A DNA stretch of 64,000 bases, from assembly GCA_900317155.1 (NCBI GenBank), contig ONFO01000004.1, positions 62,001-126,000 on the forward strand, given 5' to 3'. A model generated the notes under the pieces. The model had not been told where the DNA came from and did no database searches. It worked only from the letters and a program-made list of their open reading frames with translations. How positions within the stretch are numbered: the first letter of the stretch is position 1; every line of letters begins with the position of its first letter. Both the position numbers and the translations under genes were made by a program. Source of the DNA: an uncultured Bacteroidales bacterium (lineage in GTDB: Bacteria > Bacteroidota > Bacteroidia > Bacteroidales > F082). Below are positions 43,319-52,762 of the stretch, piece by piece.

Positions 43319-46300
43319 TTACTTAAAACTAACTTTGATACTATAGAGGCCGTTTCACCCTGATCATTAACGGCAACGATACGATAGACATAGATGCCAT
43401 TTCGCAGACGTTCGCCATTTGCGCCACAACCATTCCAGTGGATAGGCGCAATGCGGGTCGAGGTGCCAGCTACGGTCTCAGATAGCGTGTTCACCCAACG
43501 GCCCATTATATCATAGATGTAGATATTCACTCTCACATTGTTACCCACCTGATTGTGATCGAACACAAAACAAGTCTCGTCCGTCACAGGATTGGGTACA
43601 TTGTAAGCGTTCTCAACGTGCATGCCGCCGCTGTTGATCACGGTGAAGTTGATGGTGGCGGTGCCCGAGTTGTTATAGATGTCCCAAACCTTCAAAGTCA
43701 GGGTGTAATCACCATCGGGCAAGTCTTGCATCTTGTAAGTAATGGTACCATGGCCAGGCTTGTCGATTTTGGCTGAAAAATAGTCATTGAGACAATACGC
43801 GTTGTTCGACGTTCCCGTTAGCGAAGCCATGATGTCATGGCCGATGCCAGCACCTGTAGTGTTGATACCGCTCTCGTCCTCGATATAGGCAAGCAAGATG
43901 GGATTCTCACCCGTCACACCACCATCCACAAACAAGGTATCGTCAATGAAAAGCCGTATCTCTGGCGGATCGTTATCCTCAAAAGCATCATCATAGAAAC
44001 CGCCGATGATGAACGAGTCGCAATTCCCGTTTGCGTCCGCCTCATAATCCGTAGCATAATAATTTATCAAGCCCTGACCATAGCGATAGGCTATGTCTCG
44101 CGGCACAATGAAGTTAATCTTGAACCTACCGTTTACAGCTTCTGCTTTCCCATTGAAAATTACACTGTTACGTAAATTGAAATGATAGACATGGTTATTG
44201 GCATCTGCCGTGCCCAAGGTGGCGAGTTCAGCCGCCTTGTCGTAAATCGTCACATGCACCACACCATTGAAATTGGTGGCTACATTATCATCTAAATCCT
44301 TTACAACACCTTCAATATTAACAGGTTGCAAAGCACTGATAGTATCATGATAAAGAGGAAAGGTTTGCCAAGTGGTGTCGTTGATTTGAATAGAGTCCAA
44401 ATCATATCCTGGATATCGACCATTGATGCTCAACGTCTCCACCTTCCACTTCGGATAGGCCAGACGCAATGCTGGGTCGCCGAAAAAGACATAACGTTTC
44501 TCGGCATAACTTCCTTTTGTCTTTGCCATGCGATAGACGTCACCCAAGCGGTAATGTTCGCCACCATTAATACGGAACAAATTGTTATAAATACCTTTAG
44601 CAAAGTCTTGATTGTCGCCTCCCATTGTCAATCTAGATGTAGTAAACATGGCAACCATGCCGCCGTAGGGATTCAGAAATGCATATTCGCCCAAGGCAGT
44701 GCGGACATGGTCATCATAACGGCTGAACTCACAAGTGCCCGTAATCATCAGCGGATACATCGGGGCATTACGCCAAGAGTCAACATCTTTCCTTTGCATG
44801 ATTTTCTCCGTCGAGAGCTGCACCTCGCCGCCGTGGCCGACATAATGGAGCACCAAGGTCCCTTTCTCAATGCGGCTGTTGATAGCAGCATTCACCTCAG
44901 GGGCAATTTCACCACCTGGCGCGCTGATTTGCGGATATGCATCAAGATATATTTTGTCGACCACAACGCCATCGCCACCCACACCCGGCAACATGTTGAC
45001 CAATGTCTCAGCATTGTTCACAAAATCGCCTTCACCATCATCCGCAAAGAAGGTGACAGTATTACGCCACGGCTGCATTGTATTGGCATCTTTCACGACA
45101 TAGCGTTCTACTTTGTCAACCATTTGTGAAGCCTGTTCAAGAGTAGTCACTGGAAAACGGCCAATGCCAATATCCGCCAAAGAATGTCCAATATTGCCTT
45201 CGGTTTCATCCATACAACCGAAATAATCATCCGTGACGTAGGCATCCCTCATATAAAGCGAGAGCACGGCTTCATAGGAAGGAACAAAATCCACAATCCC
45301 GTCACGATTCTTGTAATCGTAAGAACAATCACCCAAAAGCAACAGATATTTGATTTTGCGGCCAGGACTGCTGTCAAGATAAAGCATACGGCAGAAATCA
45401 CGAATGGCCGAGATATCCTTAGCGCCACAGCTGAACTCGTTATAAACCAGCTCAGGGGTAGTAATAAAAATATTCAAATCCGGGTCAATTCGATTGTGAA
45501 GGGCCTTTAGTCGCTCAGCTTCCGAAATGAAATCAGCGTAAGTAAGGATAACGAAATCCACATCGCGTACACCGTGAAGATTCTGATTGTCAACTTTGCC
45601 AAAAGCCTTTGCCGAGCAATAAGCATTGCCGTTAAATGCCACGAACTCGTTTAAAGGATCTCCCACTACTTTGAAACTGAATAGCGAGCCATTGAGTTGT
45701 CCTTTCACCTTTTTCGGAGATGTCGGGACGGTTACATCCCACACTTGCATTTGCTGCGAAGCACCCGAAAGCTGGTATTCATACACCTTATTATTAATAA
45801 TTGCGTCGGGATTCCGGAAAAGCATTTGACCGCCAGTCATCTTCAGACTGCGCCATGCGTTAACGAGAATATAATCCACATAGCCTTCGGAGGTGGAACA
45901 TGCTCCCAAGGCATCATGTTTCAAAGTGATGCGAATCGTTTCGTTCGACGGCTGGGCTGTGATCCATCCGCCCACCTCATAACCATAAGGGTGCTGCGTT
46001 GAACTGGTGGTTGCAGCGATAAGATAAGTAGCTTTCTTCATATTGTCGACCATCACTTCAAAGTTAGCGGGCTTGAAGTTGCGGCCCGCCAATGCCGTCT
46101 TAACCCAACATGGTTTAGTTGTAATCACATTGCTGAAAGTGAAATTATAATTCTTGGTCGAGGTAAGATCCATCCTGTCACAGTAATAAGTGCGACCCGA
46201 ACGGTTCAAATTATAATCATCTTTTTCATACACCTGATAGTCAATAAACTGATTGACAGTAGCCTCAACCGAACCTGAAGGCACTCCCGCCTCACTAATA

Positions 46301-47181
46301 CGCTTACCTGCGCCCAAACCCAAAACGACAAAAGCATAGGCATAATCATCGTAAGGATTTTGTTCATGGACATAAGCTGTCCTCTCCGTGTCACGCTTCC
46401 AACAAACCGGGCCACGACCATAAAACAGAATATAATCTCCGTTATCAAACCTGCCATCAGCCTCTCCTGAAACAAAGATGGGAATCTCCACCAAGTCATC
46501 AGGGCGAGAAACAGCATTCAGTTCAGGCAACACTCCACCACCATTATGGTAAATGCGAATTTGACGCGGGTCAACTGATGAAACATCGATGCCTAAGTCC
46601 GTCAAGTCGGAAGCAGTCAATTTGTATATTCCAGTTTCATGAAGACCTATTTTATACCATGATCCATTCGACATAGCCGAAGATGTCTTAAAGCCAAAAT
46701 TATTTTTCTGAGTTTCAAAATCGGGAACCAATGTCACAGAAAGTGTGGCGGAAAGTAACTTCTCGTATTGGGCTCCCAACTGACGGAACGGCACAATACG
46801 CACCGAAAGAAAAGACTCGTTACGAGAACGTATCGGCAAAACCTCCATCTCGAAATCAGAGCCATAAGAATAATTTCTGGCAATCTGCATCTCTTCATCA
46901 GAAAGAGCGGCCGTCTTCACATTCAGGCATTTCACTTCTGCTTTTACCGCATCGTCATAAACAGGAATTGACTGGAAAAAAATCGGCATGGGACTTTCAT
47001 ATTCCCCTGATTCAAGGCCGATATATAGTATTGTGTCGTTAGCATAACGCTCCTCAACCACTCCTTTCCATTGCAATCGAATCGAATAGTCTGATTTCAC
47101 CTGTCCGAAGATTGCCAATGGAGCCAAAAAAGAAAACAAAAGCAGAAATAATAGCGATACGATATGAGTTTTATCATGCAT
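43315..47181 (-). CDS. porU: T9SS sortase PorU (gingipain-like, C25 family)
   Basis: Cleaves the C-terminal sorting domain of T9SS cargo and attaches the protein to surface lipopolysaccharide. 1288 residues: signal peptide (LFLLLFSFLAPLAIFGQ), N-terminal region with an early beta domain, WYKIGLHETGIYKLT and PRQIRIYHNGGGVLPEL, then the C25 catalytic domain with His783 in VGHGG and Cys817 in TCEFSRYDD. The C-terminus (from YNVPNPVTDE) is a sorting-like domain that PorU retains rather than losing. It is the first gene of a minus-strand group with the PorU-like paralogue and porV, and it is divergent from gldJ. Confidence 0.92.
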   Translation of the reverse strand: MHDKTHIVSLLFLLLFSFLAPLAIFGQVKSDYSIRLQWKGVVEERYANDTILYIGLESGEYESPMPIFFQSIPVYDDAVKAEVKCLNVKTAALSDEEMQIARNYSYGSDFEMEVLPIRSRNESFLSVRIVPFRQLGAQYEKLLSATLSVTLVPDFETQKNNFGFKTSSAMSNGSWYKIGLHETGIYKLTASDLTDLGIDVSSVDPRQIRIYHNGGGVLPELNAVSRPDDLVEIPIFVSGEADGRFDNGDYILFYGRGPVCWKRDTERTAYVHEQNPYDDYAYAFVVLGLGAGKRISEAGVPSGSVEATVNQFIDYQVYEKDDYNLNRSGRTYYCDRMDLTSTKNYNFTFSNVITTKPCWVKTALAGRNFKPANFEVMVDNMKKATYLIAATTSSTQHPYGYEVGGWITAQPSNETIRITLKHDALGACSTSEGYVDYILVNAWRSLKMTGGQMLFRNPDAIINNKVYEYQLSGASQQMQVWDVTVPTSPKKVKGQLNGSLFSFKVVGDPLNEFVAFNGNAYCSAKAFGKVDNQNLHGVRDVDFVILTYADFISEAERLKALHNRIDPDLNIFITTPELVYNEFSCGAKDISAIRDFCRMLYLDSSPGRKIKYLLLLGDCSYDYKNRDGIVDFVPSYEAVLSLYMRDAYVTDDYFGCMDETEGNIGHSLADIGIGRFPVTTLEQASQMVDKVERYVVKDANTMQPWRNTVTFFADDGEGDFVNNAETLVNMLPGVGGDGVVVDKIYLDAYPQISAPGGEIAPEVNAAINSRIEKGTLVLHYVGHGGEVQLSTEKIMQRKDVDSWRNAPMYPLMITGTCEFSRYDDHVRTALGEYAFLNPYGGMVAMFTTSRLTMGGDNQDFAKGIYNNLFRINGGEHYRLGDVYRMAKTKGSYAEKRYVFFGDPALRLAYPKWKVETLSINGRYPGYDLDSIQINDTTWQTFPLYHDTISALQPVNIEGVVKDLDDNVATNFNGVVHVTIYDKAAELATLGTADANNHVYHFNLRNSVIFNGKAEAVNGRFKINFIVPRDIAYRYGQGLINYYATDYEADANGNCDSFIIGGFYDDAFEDNDPPEIRLFIDDTLFVDGGVTGENPILLAYIEDESGINTTGAGIGHDIMASLTGTSNNAYCLNDYFSAKIDKPGHGTITYKMQDLPDGDYTLTLKVWDIYNNSGTATINFTVINSGGMHVENAYNVPNPVTDETCFVFDHNQVGNNVRVNIYIYDIMGRWVNTLSETVAGTSTRIAPIHWNGCGANGERLRNGIYVYRIVAVNDQGETASIVSKLVLSK

Positions 47182-47440
47182 AATACATCAAATTAAATCA
47201 CCAATTGTTTATCATTCAATTCATTATACCCAGAATAATATAAAATTTCACCTTAATTAAATAAAAAACGAAAATACAACAATTTTATTACTTGTGAAAA
47301 GTAAAAAAACGGAAAAAAGATTTTTTCTCCAAAATGGTGAGTATTTCAAAAAAAGTCCCTAAATTTGCCTGATTTTTTGAAAAATTTCGAGACGCGTACA
47401 ATAAAAGCATCTCAATCGAGTTTAAAGATAACAAATTTGA
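47182..47440. other. Divergent promoter region porU / gldJ
   Basis: 259 bases, very AT-rich. The plus-strand box TAAATTTG at 47360-47367 is an exact -7 match 73 bases before the gldJ ATG and fits a leader of about 65 bases. For porU only near matches exist on the minus strand (TATTTTCG near 47259-47266). No other structure was found. Confidence 0.5.
47360..47367 (+). promoter_or_regulatory. -7 box TAAATTTG for gldJ
   Basis: An exact TAnnTTTG match 73 bases before ATG 47441. Confidence 0.55.
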
Positions 47441-48937
47441 ATGAAAATGTATAGAAAACAAGGATTCAAAACAATTGCCATCATCGTTTTGGCTGGGCTG
47501 CTAACCGTTTCATGCTCCAAGAAGTCCTCACGCACAACAGGTTGGGCTTACAACGATGCCAACAATGGCGGCTTTGAAGTTACAGAAATCAACGACCAGG
47601 AAATCGGTCCCGGTCTGATTGCCATCGAAGGCGGTACTTTTGTCATGGGCGCCACGACCGACAATTTGACCTATTCGTGGGACAACTCACCACGTAAAGT
47701 GACCGTGCCTTCTTTCCTCATGGATCGCACTGAAGTCAGCAATGTAGACTATCGCGAGTACATTTACTGGTTGAACCGTGTCTATGGTCAAAACTACCCT
47801 CAAGTAGTACGTAACGCTGCACCCGACACCTTGGTATGGCGTGATCGTTTGTCGTACAACGAACCCATGGTTGAAATTTATTTCCGCCATCCTTCATACA
47901 ATGACTATCCAGTAGTAGGTGTGACCTGGGTACAGGCTAATGACTACTGCGCATGGCGTACCGACCGTGTCAATGAGTTGATGCTCGTTGAAGCGGGCAT
48001 ACTTGATTGGGATCCGACTCAACAAGACGAGGAAAACTTCAACACTGATGCATATTTGGCTGGACAATACACGGGTAAAGTTAAGAACGGCAAGAAAGAC
48101 CTTTCCAAAGGTGGCGATGGTGTTCGTAACGTAAGAATGGACGATGGTATTCTGTTGCCTTCCTACCGTCTGCCCACAGAAGCCGAATGGGAATACGCAG
48201 CTGTTGGCCTGGTGGGTAACACCTCCAACGAAATCGTCAGCGAACGCAAGGTTTATCCTTGGAATGGCGATGGCCTTCGCACCGACAACAAGAGATATAT
48301 GGGTAGCTTCATGGCCAACTTCAAGAGAGGCCCTGGTGACTACATGGGTGTTGCCGGCAATCTGAACGACGGCGCTGCCCTGCCAGCCCCTGTCGGTTCC
48401 TATTGGCCCAATGATTACGGCTTGTACAACATGGCTGGCAATGTCTCCGAATGGTGTCAAGACGTCTACCGTCCCCTCTCCTTCGAAGATGTGGCTGACT
48501 ACAGTCCTTTCCGTGGTAACGTGTTTACCCGCAAGGCCGTTGACGATGAAGGCTTCCTGCTGCAGAAAGACTCCCTCGGCCGTATCCGCAGAGAGCCCAT
48601 CCCTCAGGAAGAAGCAGCCAAGCGTCAGAACTACCGCACGAGCTTCAACTCCAACTACGATGACGGTGACTATATGTCAGCTATCCGCAACCGCTGGAGC
48701 GATCCTCAAGACGACCAAAGCGTGTTCACCAAAGAGATGTATGAAGCTGCCACTAACGACACCCCTGGTACGACCCTTATCAGCGACGAATCAAGAGTGT
48801 ACAAAGGCGGTTCTTGGGCCGATGGTCCCTACTACCTGAGCCCTGGCACGCGTAGATACCTCAACCAAAACCAGTCTGCCTCCACCATCGGTTTCCGTTG
48901 CGCTATGAACAAAGTAGGCAGTTCCTTTGCAAAGTAA
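47441..48937 (+). CDS. gldJ: Gliding/T9SS lipoprotein GldJ
   Basis: 498 residues, a SUMF1/FGE-fold lipoprotein needed for stability of the T9SS motor and for gliding in other Bacteroidota. The lipoprotein signal ends LLTVSC (Cys25). The FGE domain is clear: PGLIAIEGGTFVMGATTD at the start, LMDRTEVSNVDYREYIYWLN, GVTWVQANDYCAWR, YRLPTEAEWEYAAVG, GLYNMAGNVSEWCQDVYRP and GGSWADGPYY to IGFRCAMNKV. The catalytic cysteines of true formylglycine enzymes are not seen, as is usual in the Gld group. It lies next to porU, matching the known T9SS neighbourhood, and is followed by a terminator. Confidence 0.93.
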   Translation: MKMYRKQGFKTIAIIVLAGLLTVSCSKKSSRTTGWAYNDANNGGFEVTEINDQEIGPGLIAIEGGTFVMGATTDNLTYSWDNSPRKVTVPSFLMDRTEVSNVDYREYIYWLNRVYGQNYPQVVRNAAPDTLVWRDRLSYNEPMVEIYFRHPSYNDYPVVGVTWVQANDYCAWRTDRVNELMLVEAGILDWDPTQQDEENFNTDAYLAGQYTGKVKNGKKDLSKGGDGVRNVRMDDGILLPSYRLPTEAEWEYAAVGLVGNTSNEIVSERKVYPWNGDGLRTDNKRYMGSFMANFKRGPGDYMGVAGNLNDGAALPAPVGSYWPNDYGLYNMAGNVSEWCQDVYRPLSFEDVADYSPFRGNVFTRKAVDDEGFLLQKDSLGRIRREPIPQEEAAKRQNYRTSFNSNYDDGDYMSAIRNRWSDPQDDQSVFTKEMYEAATNDTPGTTLISDESRVYKGGSWADGPYYLSPGTRRYLNQNQSASTIGFRCAMNKVGSSFAK

Positions 48938-48965
48938 GTAATAGATTCTTTTTCATGATAGTTTT

Positions 48966-48993
48966 GAAGCCGTTTGATCCGTCAGGCGGCTTC
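48966..48993 (+). terminator. Hairpin terminator of gldJ
   Basis: GAAGCCG pairs with CGGCTTC around 14 bases and is followed by TTTC. Only 20 bases separate it from the murF ATG, so it may be a partial terminator or attenuator. Confidence 0.55.
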
Positions 48994-49013
48994 TTTCATT
49001 AAAGCCAAAGCTC

Positions 49014-50297
49014 ATGAATCCAATTGAAACGATATACCAGCACTACCTCAAAGCCCATAAAGTCTCTACCGACAGTCGAAAGATTGAGCAAGACGCTGTC
49101 TTCTTCGCTTTGAAAGGCGAGAACTTTGATGCCAACGACTTCGCCCTACAAGTAGCCGAGCAAGGTGTGGCCAGTCTCGTCGTCGCCGACCGCAAAGACC
49201 TACCTCGGCATGAACGCATTTTGATTGTGGATGACACGCTGAAGACCTTGCAGGATTTAGCTGCCTACCACCGTTCGCAGAGCAAGGCCACGGTGCTCAG
49301 CATCACGGGCACCAACGGCAAGACAACCACTAAAGAACTCGTTTCGGCAGTGCTGGCCAAGAAACACAACATCATCCACACCATGGGCAACCTAAATAAC
49401 CATATTGGCGTGCCGCTCACCCTACTGAGCATCAAGCCTGAGACCGAGATTGCCGTCGTGGAAATGGGCGCCAACCACCCTGGGGAAATCGACTTTCTCT
49501 GCAAGATTGCCGACCCCGACTACGGCCTCATCACCAACATAGGCAAGGCGCATCTGGAGGGTTTCGGTAGCTTCGAGGGTGTCATCAAGACCAAGACCGA
49601 ACTCTATAGGCATATCAAATCCAACGGAAAGGCTGTATTCGTCAACCAAGGCAATCCACTGCTATGGGAGCAGTCTGAAGGACAAGAACGTATCAGCTAT
49701 GGTAGGCATTGTGCTGCCTTCTGCCCCGTTGCGCCTGGTGCATGCAACCCGTATTTAAGTGTCATTTGGAGAAAGCATCTCATCCAAACCCATCTCGTTG
49801 GTAGCTACAACTTCGAGAATGTGGCCGCAGCCATCGGCGTGGGACAGTATTTTGGCGTGGATGAGAAAGATATCATCGAGGCCTTGGAAGCCTACACGCC
49901 CACCAACAGCCGCTCGCAGGTGATTGAGTCTGGAAAGAACCGTATCATCATGGATGCCTACAACGCCAATCCCACTTCCATGCGTGCCGCATTGATTAAC
50001 TTCGCTAGCATCTGTGGAGAGGAACACCTATTAATATTAGGTGACATGCGAGAGTTGGGCACGGCCTCAGAAGAAGAGCATCGCAATATCCTTGGCTTGA
50101 TGAAAGAGTTAGGTTTCAAGAAGGCCTTGTTGGTTGGATCAAACTTCTGCACCTACAACGAGAATCCTGATTGGAAAACCTTTGCAAAGGTAGAAGACTT
50201 GTGTCAATATCTTGAGGGTCAGCCCTTCAGCGGAAAGACGATACTCGTCAAAGGCTCGCACAGTGTGCAACTGGAAAAAGTGTTACCATTGCTTTGA
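49014..50297 (+). CDS. murF: UDP-MurNAc-tripeptide-D-Ala-D-Ala ligase
   Basis: The last cytoplasmic step of peptidoglycan precursor assembly. 427 residues, close to the usual 440. The N-terminal substrate domain has SRKIEQDAVFFALKGENFD, followed by the ATP-binding SITGTNGKTTTKEL (about 97-110), NLNNHIGVPLTLL, EMGANHPGEI and TNIGKAHLEGFGS, and the C-terminal domain has DAYNANPTSMRAAL and LGDMRELG. The gene follows gldJ and precedes anmK in the same direction, which fits a cell-wall unit. Confidence 0.96.
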   Translation: MNPIETIYQHYLKAHKVSTDSRKIEQDAVFFALKGENFDANDFALQVAEQGVASLVVADRKDLPRHERILIVDDTLKTLQDLAAYHRSQSKATVLSITGTNGKTTTKELVSAVLAKKHNIIHTMGNLNNHIGVPLTLLSIKPETEIAVVEMGANHPGEIDFLCKIADPDYGLITNIGKAHLEGFGSFEGVIKTKTELYRHIKSNGKAVFVNQGNPLLWEQSEGQERISYGRHCAAFCPVAPGACNPYLSVIWRKHLIQTHLVGSYNFENVAAAIGVGQYFGVDEKDIIEALEAYTPTNSRSQVIESGKNRIIMDAYNANPTSMRAALINFASICGEEHLLILGDMRELGTASEEEHRNILGLMKELGFKKALLVGSNFCTYNENPDWKTFAKVEDLCQYLEGQPFSGKTILVKGSHSVQLEKVLPLL

Positions 50298-50298
50298 T

Positions 50299-50372
50299 AA
50301 TTTAAAATTCAAAATTCAATATTTAAAATTACGCAAAGCGAACCAAATCTTAAACCTTTAAATCTTTAAATT
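50299..50372 (+). repeat. AT-rich dispersed repeat abutting anmK start
   Basis: AATTTAAAATTCAAAATTCAATATTTAAAATT and TTTAAATCTTTAAATTTT flank ACGCAAAGCGAAC. The same style of sequence occurs near 17255-17300. The TTG start codon of anmK lies inside the right part, so the repeat supplies the leader and perhaps replaced an older start. Confidence 0.45.
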
Positions 50373-51428
50373 TTGAGTTCTTACATCGCCATAGGATTAA
50401 TGTCGGGCAGCTCGTTAGACGGGCTGGATATTGCCCTTGTGCGCTTCCAAGAACAGGACGACAAATATCACTTCCAAATCTTGCAAGCCGAGACCCTACC
50501 CTATCCCGAACACTGGACCGAGCAACTCTCTGAAGCCTTCCACAAACAGCCCGAAGACTTGGTACAGTTAGACAAGGACTACGGCAAATATTTAGGTGAA
50601 CAAGTTTTAGCATTTGCCAAAAAGCATAATGTAAACCCCGACTTCGTCGCTTCTCACGGCCACACCATCTTCCACCGTCCCGAGGAGCATTACACATTGC
50701 AAATTGGTGATGGACAAGAACTGGCCAAAGCTTGTGGCTTCACCGTCATCAACGACTTCCGCAGCGAGGACGTTAGCAAGGGCGGGCAGGGCGCACCGCT
50801 CGTCCCCATTGGTGACAAGCTGCTTTTTGGCGACTACGCGATTTGCCTCAACATCGGTGGCATCGCCAACCTCTCCTACGATGAGGATGGCAAACGCATC
50901 GCCTACGACCTCTGCATTGCCAACCAGGCCTTGAACTATCTCGCCAACATGAATGGCTTTGATTATGACCGTGACGGTGAGTTGGCACGCAGTGGCAAGG
51001 TGGACATCACGCTTTTGAAGCAGCTGAACAAACATCCTTTCTATGGACAGCTGCCGCCCAAGTCTTTGGGAAGAGAGTTTTTTGAAACCTATCAGAAAGA
51101 ACTTTTGAAAGACCTCCCCGTGCCCGACATGTTGGCCACCTTCGTTGAACATATAGCATTGCAAATTGCTCTGCCCATCAGCTTCCTGCCCAAAGGAAAG
51201 CTCCTCTGCACTGGCGGCGGCGCAAGGAACAAGTTCCTCATTGAACGCTTGCAAGCCCGCACCAAGCATGAGGTGGTCATGCCCGAAAAGCAAATCATCG
51301 ACTATAAGGAAGCTTTGGTTTTTGCTTTCCTCGGACTGCTGCGTTTGGAAGGAAAGACCAATGTCTTGGCTTCGGTGACAGGAGCCGAGAGCGATAGTAG
51401 TAGTGGGCGGATTTGGAAAAATAATTGA
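50373..51428 (+). CDS. anmK: Anhydro-N-acetylmuramic acid kinase
   Basis: Opens the 1,6-anhydro ring of MurNAc and phosphorylates it, recycling cell-wall muropeptides. 351 residues with a TTG start, followed by GLMSGSSLDGLDIAL, the phosphate-binding opening. Further marks are DFVASHGHTIFHRPE, GDGQELAKACG, VNDFRSEDV-like segment, GQGAPLVPIGD, NIGGIANLS and LCTGGGARNKFLIE. It lies 75 bases after murF and overlaps the frame of the flippase, so it is probably part of the cell-wall/glycan unit. Confidence 0.94.
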   Translation: MSSYIAIGLMSGSSLDGLDIALVRFQEQDDKYHFQILQAETLPYPEHWTEQLSEAFHKQPEDLVQLDKDYGKYLGEQVLAFAKKHNVNPDFVASHGHTIFHRPEEHYTLQIGDGQELAKACGFTVINDFRSEDVSKGGQGAPLVPIGDKLLFGDYAICLNIGGIANLSYDEDGKRIAYDLCIANQALNYLANMNGFDYDRDGELARSGKVDITLLKQLNKHPFYGQLPPKSLGREFFETYQKELLKDLPVPDMLATFVEHIALQIALPISFLPKGKLLCTGGGARNKFLIERLQARTKHEVVMPEKQIIDYKEALVFAFLGLLRLEGKTNVLASVTGAESDSSSGRIWKNN

Positions 51429-51435
51429 TTGTTAC

Positions 51436-51443
51436 TATTTTTG
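51436..51443 (+). promoter_or_regulatory. -7 box TATTTTTG for flippase unit
   Basis: An exact TAnnTTTG match just after the anmK stop and 23 bases before the GTG at 51467. It decides against the TTG start at 51425. Confidence 0.6.
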
Positions 51444-51466
51444 CCGTTGATAACCTGAGTAGCCCC

Positions 51467-52762
51467 GTGTTCAAGAAAATCCTAAATACCTTTGGAACAA
51501 AGATGTTGGCCGCCGCGCTCAACTTCGCCATTGCCATTATCATCTCCCAGACTTTGGGCGATACAGGCAAAGGTACGCAAGCACTTCTCCTGACAACTAT
51601 TTCCTTTATCCTTATCTTCTCAGATATCATCTGCGGTGCAAGCATCATTTACCTCGCCCCGCGCCATTCGTTCAAGAAGATTCTAGTAGCCTCCACAGTA
51701 TGGGCTGCGCTTATTGCGGTAATCATGGGCTTCGGCATCTGGCTGTTCTACCCGAAGTTGGCGCCCGACTTGGTCGCCCATGTGGCCATCTTGTCGTTCA
51801 TCTCCTCGCTCAGCAACATCAACTTCCGCTTCCTGGTCGGCAAGGAGGAAATCAAGAAAGCCAACTACAACACATTGCTCCAACCCGTGCTTTTGGCCTT
51901 GACCTTGGTCATCTATTATATCTTGTTGAAACGAACCGACATTTACGGCTACGTCATCGGGCTGTATGCCGCCTACGGAGGCACGTTCCTCCTAGGCATT
52001 TGGATGCTGCGCAAGGAATATGCTAACCTACGTCAAGACAGGGATAAAGACTATAAACCTGTCCTGAAAGACCTCTTCAAATACGGATTCCTCAACCAGA
52101 CGGGTCACTTCGTGCAGTTCTTCAACCTGCGCTTGAGTTATTATCTGCTCGACAGATACATCAACGTGGGGCGCGTAGGCGTGTTCTCCAATGCCCTTTC
52201 GCTCGCAGAAGCCATCTGGATCATTAGCAACAGTATTGCCCTCGTGCAATATGCACGTATCGCCAACGCTGACGACCGCACCTATGCGCAGAAGCTCACC
52301 CTCGACTTGAGCAAGATTTGTTTGCTTGTCTCTGCCTTGGCCGTCGTGGTGTTGTGCTTATTACCGTCCCAGGTTTACACTTTTATTTTCGGTCCAGAGT
52401 TCAGCGAAATGGCTAAACTAATCCGCATCCTCGCACCAGGCATACTACTCTACTGCATTTTCCTCATCCTCGGACACTATTACTCAGGCACTGGACGTTA
52501 TCAGATGAACACCTTCGCTGCACTTTGCGGACTAGTCGTCACCTTCGTTTGTGGCTTTACACTGATACCCAAGTATGACGTCACAGGTGCAGCCATCACC
52601 TCGGCGGTATCATATACGGTCAATGCGGTGTTCCTGTTTGTGCTTTTCGTCAAGGAGTCACATTTCAAAGGCCGCGACTTCATCCTGACCAAGAGCGAGA
52701 TGCAGAACTACATCGCCGAACTGAAACAACAATTCTTGAAACAATCTACTGAAAATGAATAA
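51467..52762 (+). CDS. Polysaccharide flippase-like membrane protein (MATE/Wzx-type)
   Basis: 431 residues from a GTG start chosen because a -7 box lies inside the longer frame. The sequence opens FKKILNTFGTKMLAAALNFA, with a dozen membrane segments typical of the polysaccharide-transporter/oligosaccharide flippase branch of the MVF/MATE superfamily. It has no strong motifs, but membership is clear from the segment pattern and length. It would move lipid-linked sugars across the inner membrane. The ATG of the methyltransferase gene overlaps its end by eight bases. Confidence 0.85.
   Translation: MFKKILNTFGTKMLAAALNFAIAIIISQTLGDTGKGTQALLLTTISFILIFSDIICGASIIYLAPRHSFKKILVASTVWAALIAVIMGFGIWLFYPKLAPDLVAHVAILSFISSLSNINFRFLVGKEEIKKANYNTLLQPVLLALTLVIYYILLKRTDIYGYVIGLYAAYGGTFLLGIWMLRKEYANLRQDRDKDYKPVLKDLFKYGFLNQTGHFVQFFNLRLSYYLLDRYINVGRVGVFSNALSLAEAIWIISNSIALVQYARIANADDRTYAQKLTLDLSKICLLVSALAVVVLCLLPSQVYTFIFGPEFSEMAKLIRILAPGILLYCIFLILGHYYSGTGRYQMNTFAALCGLVVTFVCGFTLIPKYDVTGAAITSAVSYTVNAVFLFVLFVKESHFKGRDFILTKSEMQNYIAELKQQFLKQSTENE

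Noticed and set aside
47182..47440. Small RNA gene between porU and gldJ
   Set aside because: AT-rich without stable hairpins or a terminator; better explained as divergent promoter space.
49660..49790. In-frame insertion in murF (segment around CAAFCPVAPGACNPYL)
   Set aside because: The residues look unusual, but no inverted or repeated DNA was found there, so natural divergence is the simpler reading.
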